Positions 38,901-48,852 of a DNA stretch of 64,000 nucleotides are shown piece by piece. The stretch is from Actinomycetota bacterium. Its GTDB lineage: Bacteria > Actinomycetota > Actinomycetes > Mycobacteriales > Micromonosporaceae. The position numbers were made by a program, and so were the translations under genes. The number at the start of each line of letters is the position of its first letter. The first letter of the stretch is position 1. The notes under the pieces were generated by a model that saw only the letters and a program-made list of their open reading frames with translations, was not told the DNA's origin and searched no databases. Where the stretch lies: positions 1 to 64,000 of the forward strand of contig VAWN01000036.1 of NCBI GenBank assembly GCA_005885555.1, written 5' to 3'.

Positions 38901-41431
38901 TCCACCAGGCTCAGCTCGCGGGCCCGCCGCGCGGTCGCGCTGCGCCGGTGGGTACCCAGCTTGCGGTAGATGTTCTTCAGGTGCGTCTTGATGGTGTTGG
39001 TGGACAGCCGCAGCTCGCGGGCAATGTCCTCTGTGGACAGTCCCTGGGTCAGTGTCTGCAGCACCTCCAGCTCCCGTTCGGTCAGCCGTTCGGCGGCCAC
39101 GCCGTCGGGCCGGTCCGGCGCGGCGGGCGCGGACAGCCAGGGGTGCATGGCGGCGATGTCCGGGCGTTGCTGCATCAGCTGGCGCAGCCACGGGCCGGCG
39201 TCGGCGAACCCGCGCCGCCGGTGCTCCGGCCGGGCGCAGTCCAGTGCCTCGCGGACCGCCCGTTCCGCGCCGTCCGGGTCGCCGGCGGTCATCGCGAGCC
39301 GGGCACGTACCAGGGCGGCCGCCTCCGGTACCGCGGCCGCGGCACCGGACGGCAGCTCGTCGAGCAGTTTTCGGCTGGTGGCCGGATCGCCCTGTACCGC
39401 ATGCAGCTTCGCCAGCGCGACGGTGCGCTCGGGGCTGTCCGGCAACGGATCCAGGCACTGGCGCGCCGATTCGACGTCGGCCCGCGACAGGTGGATCTCC
39501 GCGGCCAGGATCTCGATCCGCCCGCTCACCTGGGCCGGGGCGCCCCAGCGGCGGGCGCCGTCGCGGGCGGTACCCACGGCCGCGAGCGCGGTCGGCGCAT
39601 CCTGTTGCGCGTGGGCGAGGCCGGCCGCGAGGAGCGCGATGGCGGTCGCGGTACCCGGGTCGTACCGGGCACCGGTGGCCGCCCGCGCCAGCCACAGCTC
39701 GTCACGGGCGGCGGGCAGGTCGTCGCGCAGCAGCGCCACCTGGCCGAGCGCGGCGCTCGCGGCCCCGGTACGGTCGCCCACCGGCAGGCCGGCCCGGTCG
39801 GCGACCGCGGCGGCCTCCCGGGCGTACCCCTCGGCCCGGCGCAACCGGCCCCCGGCCGCCTCGATCAGGGCGAGCTGGCCGAGCGCCGCGTGCGCGGGGT
39901 ACCCGCCGTCCGGGTCGGCGGCCACCCGGGCGAGCGTGGTCCGCGCGTCGCCCGGCCGCCCGGCCCAGCCCTGTGCCGCGCCGAGACCGGCCTGGATGAA
40001 CGCGTGCGTCGCGAGATGGTCGGTCACCGGCGTGCCGGCGAGCACCCGGTCGGCGGTGGCGGCTTCCCGGTCGGCCCCGTCGGCGTCGCCGGCCAGCCGG
40101 CACAGGTCGACCGCCACGGCGGCCTGCGCCAGGCGCACGTCCCGGGCCCGGCTGCCGTATCCGCGGGCCCGGTCCAGCTCGGGCCGGGCCGCCGCGGGGT
40201 CGCCTTGGGCCAGGGCGAGCACCGCCCGCAGCAGCGCGGCCGCCGCGCCCGGATGCTCGCGGGGCAGCGCGGCGAACAGCGCGCGTACCGGGCCGGCGTC
40301 CGGCGCGGTGAGCAGCCAGGGGATACCCAGCCCGGCGATCGCGCGCGCGGCCGCCCGGTCCCAGTCGGCGACGTGGGCGAGGTGGTGCAGCGCCTGCGGA
40401 ACCTGGCCGTGCTCGTCGTACCAGCCGGCCGCGTACCGGTGCAGCCGGGGCAGCAGCTCGGGGAACCGGGTCGCCGTCTCGTCCTGCAGGGCGGCCCGGA
40501 ACAGCGGGCGGTACCGGTACCGGCAGTCGTCGACGAGCTGCACGAAGGCGTGTTCCCGGACGAGGTCGTCGAGGATCGCCCGGCCGTCGTACCGTCCGGT
40601 GAGCCGGTCGGCCAGCGCCGGTACCACGTCGTCGAGGATGCAGGTGCGCAGCAGCAGGCTCTGCGACCGGGCCGGCTGCCGGTGCAGCACCTCGGCGCGC
40701 AGGTAGTCGCGCACCGCCCGGCGCCCGACGGCCCGGGTGTCGCCGGCCCGCGCGGCGGCCGCGTGCAGGCACACGGCGGTCATCCAGCCCTCGGTCTCGT
40801 CGTGCAGGCCGGCCACGTCCGCGTCGCCGGACCGCACGCCGTACCGGTCGAGGAGCGCCGCGGTCTCGTCCGGTTGCAGGGCCAGCGCCGCGGTACCGAC
40901 CTCGGTCAGCTCGCCGGTCAGCCGGTACAGGTGCGGCGGCAGGATCCGCGCCCGCCGGCCGACGGCGACCAGCCGCAGCCCCGGCGTCGAGTACCGCAGG
41001 AACACCTGGAAGTCGGCGACGACGATCGGGTGGGTGATGACCTCCGTGCCGTCCAGCACCAGCACGGCGGGATCGGGCAGCGCGGCCACCGCCCCGGCCA
41101 GGGACAGCAGGAACCGCCGGTCCAGCAGCCGCGCGCGGACCGGTACCCCGGGCGGTGTCCAGCCGGGCAGGCAGCCGCGCAGCGCGTCGAGGATCCGCGG
41201 CCAGAACGCGGCCGGGTGGTTGTCGCCGGGATCGAGGCTCAACCAGGCGACCGGGCCGCCCGGGTCGCGCTCGCGCAGCCAGGACGCCGCGAGCACGGTC
41301 TTGCCGTACCCGGCCGGCCCGACGATCGCGGTCAGCGGCCCGCGGTGCCCGGCGTCGAGAAGCTCATGGAGCCGGGGCCGCCGCAGGTGTACCGGCGGGA
41401 CGGGCGGTATGGCCAGCTTGACCGGCAGCAC
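38867..41431 (-). CDS. MalT-like LuxR family ATP-dependent regulator
   Basis: The 854-residue protein has an N-terminal STAND ATPase (Walker A GPAGYGKT, about 38-45; AVLVLDGTEV near 155), a long TPR-like middle, and a C-terminal LuxR helix-turn-helix (LTERELEVLQTLTQGLSTEDIA, then STNTIKTHLKNIYRKLGTH). This is the MalT architecture. GTG 41431 has no clear ribosome site and is used because the family motif VHLRRPRLHELLD begins about 15 residues later. Two similar regulators lie at 43244 and 53322. Its ligand is unknown. It directly follows a glycosyltransferase gene in the same direction. Confidence 0.86.
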   Translation of the reverse strand: MLPVKLAIPPVPPVHLRRPRLHELLDAGHRGPLTAIVGPAGYGKTVLAASWLRERDPGGPVAWLSLDPGDNHPAAFWPRILDALRGCLPGWTPPGVPVRARLLDRRFLLSLAGAVAALPDPAVLVLDGTEVITHPIVVADFQVFLRYSTPGLRLVAVGRRARILPPHLYRLTGELTEVGTAALALQPDETAALLDRYGVRSGDADVAGLHDETEGWMTAVCLHAAAARAGDTRAVGRRAVRDYLRAEVLHRQPARSQSLLLRTCILDDVVPALADRLTGRYDGRAILDDLVREHAFVQLVDDCRYRYRPLFRAALQDETATRFPELLPRLHRYAAGWYDEHGQVPQALHHLAHVADWDRAAARAIAGLGIPWLLTAPDAGPVRALFAALPREHPGAAAALLRAVLALAQGDPAAARPELDRARGYGSRARDVRLAQAAVAVDLCRLAGDADGADREAATADRVLAGTPVTDHLATHAFIQAGLGAAQGWAGRPGDARTTLARVAADPDGGYPAHAALGQLALIEAAGGRLRRAEGYAREAAAVADRAGLPVGDRTGAASAALGQVALLRDDLPAARDELWLARAATGARYDPGTATAIALLAAGLAHAQQDAPTALAAVGTARDGARRWGAPAQVSGRIEILAAEIHLSRADVESARQCLDPLPDSPERTVALAKLHAVQGDPATSRKLLDELPSGAAAAVPEAAALVRARLAMTAGDPDGAERAVREALDCARPEHRRRGFADAGPWLRQLMQQRPDIAAMHPWLSAPAAPDRPDGVAAERLTERELEVLQTLTQGLSTEDIARELRLSTNTIKTHLKNIYRKLGTHRRSATARRARELSLVDYPTRPSRRAV

Positions 41432-41444
41432 GCGATCCGGCCCG

Positions 41445-42578
41445 CTAGGTCGAGTACAGCGGGCGCAGCGTGGTGCGCTCGAAGGCGCGCTTGGCGAACC
41501 CTTCGGCGACCGCCCGCCGGTACACCGCCTCGTAGCGGCGCGCCATCAGCTCGGCGCTGAACGCCAGCTGGACGTGTGCCACGCAGGCCAGCGGGTCCAG
41601 CTCGCCGACCCGGTGCAGGGCGTCGGGCAGCTCGGCGGGATCGTCGCAGATCCAGCCGGTCACCCCGTGCCGGACGATCTCCGGTACCGCGCCGCGGCGC
41701 AGCGCGACCACCGGCCGCCCGGACGCCATCGCCTCGACCATCACCATCCCGAACGGTTCGCGCCACCGGACCGGCACGATGACGCAGCGCGCGCGGGCGA
41801 GCAGCCGGGCGGTGGTCGGCCGGTCGGCGTTGAGCACCAGTTCCACGTCGTCGTGCAGCAGTGGCCGGACCACCTGTTCCAGGTACTGCTGCTCGGCCGC
41901 CTCGTTGCACTTGCCGGCCAGGACCAGCGGCAGGCCGGCCTTGCGGCACGCCTCGATCGCCAGGTCCGGTCCCTTGTCCGAGCACATCCGGGCCAGCCAC
42001 AGCACCGGTCCGCCGGTCGGCGGCGCCGGGGCGAACCGGCCCGGGTCGACCGCGTTATGCACGGTCGCCGCCCAGTGCAGGTCGGTGCGCGAGCGGCGCT
42101 GCGACTCGGAGATGGCCACCGGCCAGACGCAGCCGCCCAGGGCCGCGAAGTAGTCGCCGAGTTCGCCGTCGACCGGGCCGTGCACGGTGACGACGGTCGG
42201 CGTGGCACGGCCGGGTGCGGTCAGCGGGCCGCACGGCGAATGGTCGTGCACCACGTCGAAGTCGCCGTCGGACAAGGCCTGCTTGACCCGCGCGGCATAC
42301 AGCGCGGCGGGCATCGCCTCGCCCAGGCGCAGGTACTGCGGCTCCGCGATGAGGCTGACGAACCGGCCGGCGGTACCGCAGCGCCGCCCGACGCCGAAGA
42401 CGGTCACGTCGTGCCCGTTGTCGACCAGCTGGTCCACGAGCGTGGCGCAGACCGCCTCGATGCCGCCGTAGCCTTCGGGTGGCAGCTCGTACCACGGCGG
42501 TGCGACGACGGCGATGCGCAGCGGTGTGGTGGCGTGGTGGCGGACGGGTCGGGCTGGGTACACCGCTGTTCCTCTCAT
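41445..42578 (-). CDS. Glycosyltransferase family 4 protein
   Basis: The 377-residue protein has a GT-B fold. The N-terminal domain has RIAVVAPPWYELPPEGYGGIE (acceptor loop with GGxE), and the C-terminal nucleotide-sugar domain has LWLARMCSDKGPDLAIEA, VIVPVRWREPFGMVMVEAMASGRPVVA (E-x7-E motif) and GVTGWICDD. Similar enzymes act in trehalose or glycogen-like and surface glycan synthesis. ATG 42578 overlaps the stop of the DUF2550-like gene. The substrate is unknown; proximity to GH13/GH63 genes hints at glucose-based polymers. Confidence 0.88.
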   Translation of the reverse strand: MRGTAVYPARPVRHHATTPLRIAVVAPPWYELPPEGYGGIEAVCATLVDQLVDNGHDVTVFGVGRRCGTAGRFVSLIAEPQYLRLGEAMPAALYAARVKQALSDGDFDVVHDHSPCGPLTAPGRATPTVVTVHGPVDGELGDYFAALGGCVWPVAISESQRRSRTDLHWAATVHNAVDPGRFAPAPPTGGPVLWLARMCSDKGPDLAIEACRKAGLPLVLAGKCNEAAEQQYLEQVVRPLLHDDVELVLNADRPTTARLLARARCVIVPVRWREPFGMVMVEAMASGRPVVALRRGAVPEIVRHGVTGWICDDPAELPDALHRVGELDPLACVAHVQLAFSAELMARRYEAVYRRAVAEGFAKRAFERTTLRPLYST

Positions 42579-43009
42579 CCGGGCAGTGCCGAGATCGCGG
42601 CGACGAGGTACGGCCCCGCCAGCGCCATCCGGTCCCTGCTGCGGGCGGCCACCTCGACCACCCGCCCGTCGTCGAGCACCAGCGTGAGCACCACCGGGTC
42701 GCCGCCCAGTCCGCTGACCTCCAGCCGGGAGGTGCGCCGCAGCGCGCGGTCGGTACCGCAGACGGCCAGCGCCACCGTGTGTGGTACCAGGACGCCCCAC
42801 TGCACGAGCAGCACATCGTGCACCCACCGGGCGTGGGTGCGGTGGCGCGGCCACGGCGGCAATGTCGCGCCGGGGTCGCCGGGGAAGCGGCTCTTGCAGC
42901 GGAAGGCGTCCGGCGCGCGGGCGAAGCGCAGGCGGGCACCGGTACCCGAGACGAGCGCGCCCAGCAGGACCGCCAGCGGCAACCAGAGCAGGAAGGACTG
43001 CGCGGGCAT
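42575..43009 (-). CDS. DUF2550-like membrane protein
   Basis: The 144-residue protein has one N-terminal helix (FLLWLPLAVLLGALVSG) and a beta-rich cytoplasmic part beginning FRCKSRFPG and containing the WVHDVLLVQWGVLVPHT and LVLDDGRVVEVAARS strands, similar to DUF2550. ATG 43009 is chosen over GTG 43141 because a GGGAGCC site precedes it and the upstream stretch carries a palindromic operator copy. It leads the leftward unit with the glycosyltransferase and perhaps the MalT-like regulator. Confidence 0.7.
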   Translation of the reverse strand: MPAQSFLLWLPLAVLLGALVSGTGARLRFARAPDAFRCKSRFPGDPGATLPPWPRHRTHARWVHDVLLVQWGVLVPHTVALAVCGTDRALRRTSRLEVSGLGGDPVVLTLVLDDGRVVEVAARSRDRMALAGPYLVAAISALPG

Positions 43010-43071
43010 CGGTGGCTCCCTCGTGCCGGTCGTCGGGACCACATCGTGGCCGACCGGCATACCGGCCAGCG

Positions 43072-43088
43072 TCATCCGTGATGAATGA
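43072..43088. promoter_or_regulatory. Island palindrome before the DUF2550-like/GT4 unit
   Basis: TCATCCGTGATGAATGA matches 11 of 12 arm positions and lies 62 bp before ATG 43009, the long-distance class. The remaining 43089-43243 is AT-richer and may hold the promoter of the rightward MalT-like gene. Confidence 0.52.
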
Positions 43089-43243
43089 AACCGGGACGGC
43101 TGAAACCGCCGCAAATCAGATCGCAATCGGTCGAACGCCACGCCATCGACCGGCGATTATCCGATTTGGGTGATGCGATCGTTACGCAACCGGGTCAATG
43201 CTCGGCGTATCGAGTTCCGTCTCCGCATCGGGGGCCCGCCGTG

Positions 43244-45901
43244 ATGAGCGAACAGACCGTCGAGGCGCCGTTGGACCTACCGGCCTGCGCCGGGTTTCCA
43301 CCGCTGCTGGAATTCAAGTTCGCGGTACCGGCGCCGCCGCGCTTCGTCGTCTCCCGGCCCAGGTTGTGGAACCAGCTGTCGGTGAGCCTGCGCGAACCGG
43401 TGGCCGTGGTCACCGGTCCGGCGGGCAGCGGCAAGACCGAGCTGGTCGCCTCGTGGATACGCGCCGGATCGCTCACCGACACCGTGGTCTGGGTCAACCT
43501 TGAGGACGGGGACGGTACCCCGGCGGTGTTCTGGACCTATGTCGTGGAGGGCCTGCGCCGTGCCGGCCTGCCGCTGTTCCGCGGCGGCCAGCAGGTACCG
43601 GCCGGCGAGGTCGACCGCACCTTCCTGGTCCGGCTGGCCGCGGAGCTGGCCAGCCAGGCACAGCCGGTGGTACTGGTGCTGGACGGCGTGTCCAACCTCA
43701 TCGACCAGCGCTGGGCCGATGACCTGGACTTCCTCCTGCGGCACGCCGGCCAGCGGCTGCGCCTGGTGTTCATCGGCCGGTGGGAACCGCCGCTGCCGCT
43801 GTACCGGTACCGGCTGGTCGGCCGGCTCGGCGAGGTGCGTGGCGAGGACCTCGCGTTCACCCCCGACGAGACCGCCGACCTGCTCGCCGTGCACGGCGTG
43901 GAGCTGAGCGAGCGGGCGCTGGCCGGGCTCGTGCGACACACCGAGGGATGGGCCGCGGGCAGCCGGCTGGTGGCGATGGCGCTCGCGGGGCACGGCGACA
44001 CGGACCACGCGGTGGCTGCCATCAGCGGCGACCGGGAGGACATCGCCGGGTACTTCGACGGCGAGGTGCTCGGCACCCTGCCGGTCGGGGTCCGCGGGTT
44101 CATGCTGTGCACCAGCATCCTCGACACGGTCACGGCGGAGCTCGCCGATCTGCTCACCGGGCGCGGCGACGCCCGGCACACGCTGGCGGAGCTGGAGCGG
44201 GAGAACACGTTCCTGGCGCCGGTGGACAGCCAGCCGGGCGGCTACCGGTACCACCCGCTGCTGCGCGACCTGTTGCGCGCCCGGCTGGCCGACGAGCAAC
44301 CGGACCGGGTCGCGCCGCTGCACCGCCGCGCGGCCGACTGGTACGCGGGGCAGGGGCAGACCGCCGCCGCGGTACACCACTGCATCGCGGCCGGTGACTG
44401 GAGCACCGCGGCGGCGCTGGCCGTGGACGACCTCGCGCTGGGACAACTGGTACTGCCCGGGCCGGCCGGCGGGCTCGGCGCGATGTTCGACGAGCTGCCC
44501 GACGGGCTGGACAGCCCGGACACCGAGGTGGTGGCCGCGGCGCTCGCGCTGCGCCGCACCGAACCGGACCAGTGCGCCAAGCACCTGGCCCGCTTCGAGG
44601 AGCTGCGCGCCGATGCCGACCCGACCGCCGGTACCGCGCTGTCGCTGGCCGCCACGGTGCTGGACGCGCTACTGGCGCAGGCGTACCACGACGCACCACG
44701 GGTACTGCAGTCGGTGCGGGCGGCCGAGGAGCTGCTGGCCCGGGTACCGGCCGACCGCGCCCGGGCGCATCCGGAGCTGCGGGCGCTGCTGCTCGCCGCG
44801 TCGGGTACCGCGCGGAGCTGGACCGGTTCGATCGACGCGGCGGCGACCACGCTGGCCGAGGCCGCCCGGGTCGCCCCGGCCGGCGCGGCGCAGTACCTGC
44901 GGCTGGACTGCCTGCAGCACCTGGCCCTCATCGAGGCGTACCGCGGCCGGCTGCGCCGGGCCGGTCAGCTGGCCGGCCAGGCCCTCACGTTGGCGCACGA
45001 GTGCGGGCCGGCCGACGGGCAGCGCGAGGCGGGCGCCCACGTGGTGCTCGCGTGGGTCGCGACCGAGCAGTACGACCTGGACACCGCGTGGCGGCAGGTA
45101 CGCACCGCCGAGCCGATGTGTGCCGCGGACCGCACGGGGCTGCCCGCGCTCGCGCTCGCGGTCGTGAAGTCGCGGCTGCTGCGCGCCCGCGGCGAGTTCC
45201 GCGGCGCCCTCGACGTGCTGCGCACCGCGGCCACCGCGGCCGGCCGCGGCCCGGGGTGGCTGCGCCGGGAGCTGGCCCTGAGCCGGACCCGGCTGCTGCT
45301 GGCCGCCGGCCGGCTCGACGACGCCGTCGCACTGCTGGGCGAGCTGGACGAACCGCGGCGCCCGGACGCGGTCGTGGTGCACGCCGCGGCCCGGCTCACC
45401 GCCGGGGACCGGGACGGCGCGCGGCTGGCCGTCACCCCGGTCACCGAGGCGCCGGGGCCGGACGCGCCGGCCGCGGTCGAGGCGTGGCTGCTGCTGGCGA
45501 CCGTGGCGGCCGACCGCGGTGAGGTCGGCCGGGCCCGCCAGTCGCTGGCCCGGGCGCTGCGCCTGGCCGGGCCGGAAGGGCAGCGGCGCTGCTTCCACGA
45601 GGTCGGCGCGCGGCTGCGCCAGCTGATGCGCGACGACGGGGACCTCGCGGTACCGGCCGGGGCCGGCCACGGCGACGCCCACCCGGAGACCGGCGAGCCG
45701 GTCATCGTCGACGCGCTGAGCAAGCGTGAGATGGAGGTACTGCGGTACGTCGCCGCGATGCTGCCGACCGAGGAGATCGCCGCGCGGATGTACGTGTCGG
45801 TCAACACCGTGAAGACCCACGTGCGCAGCATCCTGCGCAAGCTGTCCGCGTCACGGCGCAACGAGGCGGTCCGCCGGGCCCGCTCGCTCGGCCTGCTGTG
45901 A
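43244..45901 (+). CDS. MalT-like LuxR family ATP-dependent regulator
   Basis: The 885-residue protein has Walker A GPAGSGKTELVASW near residues 60-73, a VVLVLDGVSN Walker B-like strand, a TPR-like region, and a C-terminal LuxR domain (LSKREMEVLRYVAAMLPTEEIA, with SVNTVKTHVRSILRKLSAS). It starts at ATG 43244, preceded by GTG 43241. It is 13 bp upstream of the DUF2252 gene, so both are probably in one transcript. It is one of three such proteins in 18 kb, more similar in layout to each other than to the LAL of the biosynthetic cluster. Confidence 0.87.
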   Translation: MSEQTVEAPLDLPACAGFPPLLEFKFAVPAPPRFVVSRPRLWNQLSVSLREPVAVVTGPAGSGKTELVASWIRAGSLTDTVVWVNLEDGDGTPAVFWTYVVEGLRRAGLPLFRGGQQVPAGEVDRTFLVRLAAELASQAQPVVLVLDGVSNLIDQRWADDLDFLLRHAGQRLRLVFIGRWEPPLPLYRYRLVGRLGEVRGEDLAFTPDETADLLAVHGVELSERALAGLVRHTEGWAAGSRLVAMALAGHGDTDHAVAAISGDREDIAGYFDGEVLGTLPVGVRGFMLCTSILDTVTAELADLLTGRGDARHTLAELERENTFLAPVDSQPGGYRYHPLLRDLLRARLADEQPDRVAPLHRRAADWYAGQGQTAAAVHHCIAAGDWSTAAALAVDDLALGQLVLPGPAGGLGAMFDELPDGLDSPDTEVVAAALALRRTEPDQCAKHLARFEELRADADPTAGTALSLAATVLDALLAQAYHDAPRVLQSVRAAEELLARVPADRARAHPELRALLLAASGTARSWTGSIDAAATTLAEAARVAPAGAAQYLRLDCLQHLALIEAYRGRLRRAGQLAGQALTLAHECGPADGQREAGAHVVLAWVATEQYDLDTAWRQVRTAEPMCAADRTGLPALALAVVKSRLLRARGEFRGALDVLRTAATAAGRGPGWLRRELALSRTRLLLAAGRLDDAVALLGELDEPRRPDAVVVHAAARLTAGDRDGARLAVTPVTEAPGPDAPAAVEAWLLLATVAADRGEVGRARQSLARALRLAGPEGQRRCFHEVGARLRQLMRDDGDLAVPAGAGHGDAHPETGEPVIVDALSKREMEVLRYVAAMLPTEEIAARMYVSVNTVKTHVRSILRKLSASRRNEAVRRARSLGLL

Positions 45902-45914
45902 AGGTGGTACCCAG

Positions 45915-47354
45915 GTGATCGCCCAACTGCTCGCGCCGCCGGTACCGGCCAGGGCGCGCCGCGACCCCGCGGCCCGTGCCGCCGCCGGCCGGGCGGCCCG
46001 CACCCGCGCGCCACTGGACAGCCATGCCGAGCTGCCCACCGCGCCGGACCGGCCGGACCCGGTGGCCGTTCTGACCGCGCAGGAGGCCACCCGGGTACCC
46101 GAGCTGATCCCGATCCGGCACGGCCGCATGCTGCTGTCCCCGTTCACGTTCCTGCGCGGCGCGGCCGCGGTGATGGCCGCCGACCTCGCCGCCACCCCGA
46201 CCTCGGGACTGGTGACCCAGCTGTGCGGCGATGCGCACCTGTCGAATTTCGGCGCGTTCGCCTCACCGGAGCGGCGCCTGATGTTCGACGTCAACGACTT
46301 CGACGAGACCCACCCGGGACCGTGGGAGTGGGACGTCAAGCGGCTGGCGGCGAGCCTGTCGGTCGCCGGGCGGGACAACGGCTTCGGTCGCAAGGCGCGC
46401 GCCGACATCGTCCGCACCGCCGTCGGCCGGTACCGGCAGGCGATGAGCCAGTTCGCCGGCATGCGCGACCTCGACGTGTGGTACGCCCGGGCGGACCTGG
46501 ACGAGCTGGGCCCGCAACTGGCGGTGCAGCTGGACAAGGCGCGGCGCAAGCGGTGGACCAAGGCACAGGCGCGGGCGCGTACCCACGACAGCCTGCAGGC
46601 GATGGGCAAGCTCACCTCGGTGGTGGACGGGCACCGCCGCATCATCGGCGACCCGCCCCTCGTGGTACCGCTCGAACAGGCGCTGCCGAACGCCGACCGG
46701 GACCGGATCGAGGTGGAGATCCGGCGGCTGCTCGCCGGGTACCGGCGCACCCTGCAGCCCGACCGGCGGCACCTGCTCGGCGGGTACGAGTTCGTCGACA
46801 TGGCCCGCAAGGTCGTCGGGGTGGGCAGCGTGGGTACCCGCAGCTGGGTACTGCTGCTCACCGGGCGCGACGACAGCGACCCGCTACTGCTGCAGGCGAA
46901 GGAGGCGGAGCGTTCGGTGCTCGCCGACCACGTCACCGACCCGGGCGCGCGCAACCGGTACCGCAGCGAGGGCCAGCGGGTGGTGCACGGGCAGCGGCTC
47001 ATGCAGGCGGCCAGCGACATCTTCCTCGGCTGGGAGACGGTCGAGGGCACCGACGGCCGCCGGCGCGACTACTACTTCCGGCAGCTGCGCGACTGGAAGG
47101 GCTCGGCGATCGTCGAGGAGATGGATCCCGTCGGGATGCGCATGTACGGCGCGATCTGCGGGTGGACCCTCGCCCGTGCACACGCCCGGTCCGGCGACCG
47201 GATCGCCATTGCCGGGTACCTCGGTGAGGACGACACGTTCGACCGCGCGCTGGCCGAGTTCGGCGAGCGGTACGCCGACCGGACCGAGACCGACTTCGCC
47301 GCGCTGGCGCAGGCCGTGCGGACCGGACGGATCACGGCGCAGACCGGCATCTGA
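45915..47354 (+). CDS. DUF2252 family protein (kinase-like fold)
   Basis: The 479-residue protein has the DUF2252 pattern. It has an R-H-G-R-M-L-x-S-P-F-x-F-x-R-G segment (IRHGRMLLSPFTFLRGAAAVM), and a CGDAHLSNFGAFASPERRLMFDVNDFDET motif that resembles the catalytic and metal loops of aminoglycoside-phosphotransferase-like kinases (H-x-x-N and D-x-D). WEWDVKRLAASLSVAGR, RDYYFRQLRDWKGS and a C-terminal CGWTLARAHARSGD follow. It is probably a small-molecule or protein kinase-fold enzyme of unknown substrate. GTG 45915 follows AAGGTGG, and the palindrome at 47360 lies just after its stop. Confidence 0.85.
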   Translation: MIAQLLAPPVPARARRDPAARAAAGRAARTRAPLDSHAELPTAPDRPDPVAVLTAQEATRVPELIPIRHGRMLLSPFTFLRGAAAVMAADLAATPTSGLVTQLCGDAHLSNFGAFASPERRLMFDVNDFDETHPGPWEWDVKRLAASLSVAGRDNGFGRKARADIVRTAVGRYRQAMSQFAGMRDLDVWYARADLDELGPQLAVQLDKARRKRWTKAQARARTHDSLQAMGKLTSVVDGHRRIIGDPPLVVPLEQALPNADRDRIEVEIRRLLAGYRRTLQPDRRHLLGGYEFVDMARKVVGVGSVGTRSWVLLLTGRDDSDPLLLQAKEAERSVLADHVTDPGARNRYRSEGQRVVHGQRLMQAASDIFLGWETVEGTDGRRRDYYFRQLRDWKGSAIVEEMDPVGMRMYGAICGWTLARAHARSGDRIAIAGYLGEDDTFDRALAEFGERYADRTETDFAALAQAVRTGRITAQTGI

Positions 47355-47359
47355 GCCCT

Positions 47360-47376
47360 TCATCCTGCGCGGATGA
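47360..47376. promoter_or_regulatory. Island palindrome before the arginine deiminase operon
   Basis: TCATCCTGCGCGGATGA is a perfect copy that lies 35 bp before ATG 47412. An upstream in-frame ATG at 47373 falls inside the palindrome, which argues that translation begins at 47412 (or GTG 47406) instead. Confidence 0.62.
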
Positions 47377-47411
47377 TGGCGTACGGCGGCGTACCCGACA
47401 GTCTCGTGGAC

Positions 47412-48818
47412 ATGGTTGAGACGAAGGCCGTGCCGCCGGACGCGCAACCGGCGACCGCCCGCACTCTTGGTCTGCCCCAGGCGACCGCGCTGATCCTCGG
47501 CAGCATCGTCGGCGTCGGCATCTTCAACCTGCCGTACTCGCTGGCCGGGATCGGCCCGATCAGCATCGTCGCGATGGTGCTCACCACGGTCGGCGCGCTG
47601 GCGCTGGCGCTGATGTTCGCCGCGCTGTCGCGGCGGCTGCCCGCCGACGGCGGACCGTACGCGTATGCCCGCGCCGCGTTCGGCAACGGCGTCGGGTTCG
47701 CCAACGCGTGGTCGTACTGGATCACCGCCTGGGCCGGCAACGCCGCGATCGTGACCGGCTGGGTGTTCTACGTCGAGCACTTCGTCAACAAGGACGGCGT
47801 GCGGATCTGGTCGATCGTCATCGCGCTGATCGGGTTGTGGATCCCCGCGGCGATCAACCTGAGCGGCGTGAAGAACATGGGCACCGTCCAGGTCTGGACG
47901 ACGGTCATCAAGTTCATCCCGCTGGTCATCATGGCCACCGTCGGGCTGCTGTTCATCAGCACCGCCAACTACACGCCGTGGAACGTCAGCGAGCAGTCCA
48001 ACCTGTCGGCCATCGGCAGCGCCATGGCCATCTGCCTGTTCAGCTACCTCGGGGTGGAGACGGCGGCGGTCGCCGCGGCCAAGGTACGCGACCCGGAACG
48101 CAACATCCCCCGGGCAACCGTGTTCGGCACCCTCGCCAGCGCCGCGGTGTACCTGCTGTCCATGGTGGCGGTCTTCGGCATCGTGCCGACCAGCGAACTG
48201 GCCAAGGACGAGAACAAGGCGTCGTACTCGATCGCCGCGAACACCATGGTCGGCAGCGGGCACTGGGCCGGCGACCTGGTGGCCCTCGCGGTCATCGTCT
48301 CCGGCATCGGCGCGCTCAACGGCTGGACGATGATCTGCGCCGAGATGCCGTACGCCGCCGCGAAGGACGGGCTGTTCCCGACCGCCTTCGGGCGCATGTC
48401 GTCCCGGCAGGTACCCGCGGTCGGCATCATCGCCTCCACGGTCCTGGCCAGCGTGGCGATGGTGGTCAGCTACCTCGGTACCAGCGGCGCGACCGTGTTC
48501 AACACGCTCGTGCTGATGACCGGCATCACCGCGGCGGTCCCGTACGGGTTCTCGGCGCTCGCCCAGCTGAAGTGGCGCTGGCACGACCACCGTGAGCTGC
48601 ACACCCCGCGGTTCGCCCGGGACGCCGCGGTCGCCGTCCTCGCGCTCTTCTTCTCCATCCTGTTCATCTGGTACTCGCGCAACACCGGCCAGGAGCACTG
48701 GTACGTCACCTGGGGGCCGTTCCTGATGGCGGGCGCGGCGTTCCTCATCGGCATCCCGGTGTACCTCGCGATGCGCAGCCGGATGACCCAACCCGCGCCG
48801 GTTCCCCCGTACCGCTGA
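47412..48818 (+). CDS. arcD: APC family arginine/ornithine antiporter (ArcD type)
   Basis: The 468-residue protein has 12 or so helices with the APA-type start [27 protein letters not shown], followed by [50 protein letters not shown] (APC signature in helix 6) and [20 protein letters not shown]. These are the marks of arginine/ornithine or basic amino-acid exchangers. It is 34 bp upstream of arcA, and arginine-ornithine exchange is its probable role. A perfect island palindrome precedes it. Confidence 0.88.
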   Translation: MVETKAVPPDAQPATARTLGLPQATALILGSIVGVGIFNLPYSLAGIGPISIVAMVLTTVGALALALMFAALSRRLPADGGPYAYARAAFGNGVGFANAWSYWITAWAGNAAIVTGWVFYVEHFVNKDGVRIWSIVIALIGLWIPAAINLSGVKNMGTVQVWTTVIKFIPLVIMATVGLLFISTANYTPWNVSEQSNLSAIGSAMAICLFSYLGVETAAVAAAKVRDPERNIPRATVFGTLASAAVYLLSMVAVFGIVPTSELAKDENKASYSIAANTMVGSGHWAGDLVALAVIVSGIGALNGWTMICAEMPYAAAKDGLFPTAFGRMSSRQVPAVGIIASTVLASVAMVVSYLGTSGATVFNTLVLMTGITAAVPYGFSALAQLKWRWHDHRELHTPRFARDAAVAVLALFFSILFIWYSRNTGQEHWYVTWGPFLMAGAAFLIGIPVYLAMRSRMTQPAPVPPYR

Positions 48819-48852
48819 CGGACCCGACCGCCGACGAAAGGCCAGGCCTACC

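Noticed and set aside
12743-47376. Island palindromes as intrinsic terminators
   Set aside because: They have short arms with five-base spacers, lie mostly between divergent genes or before starts at fixed distances, and lack T-tracts.
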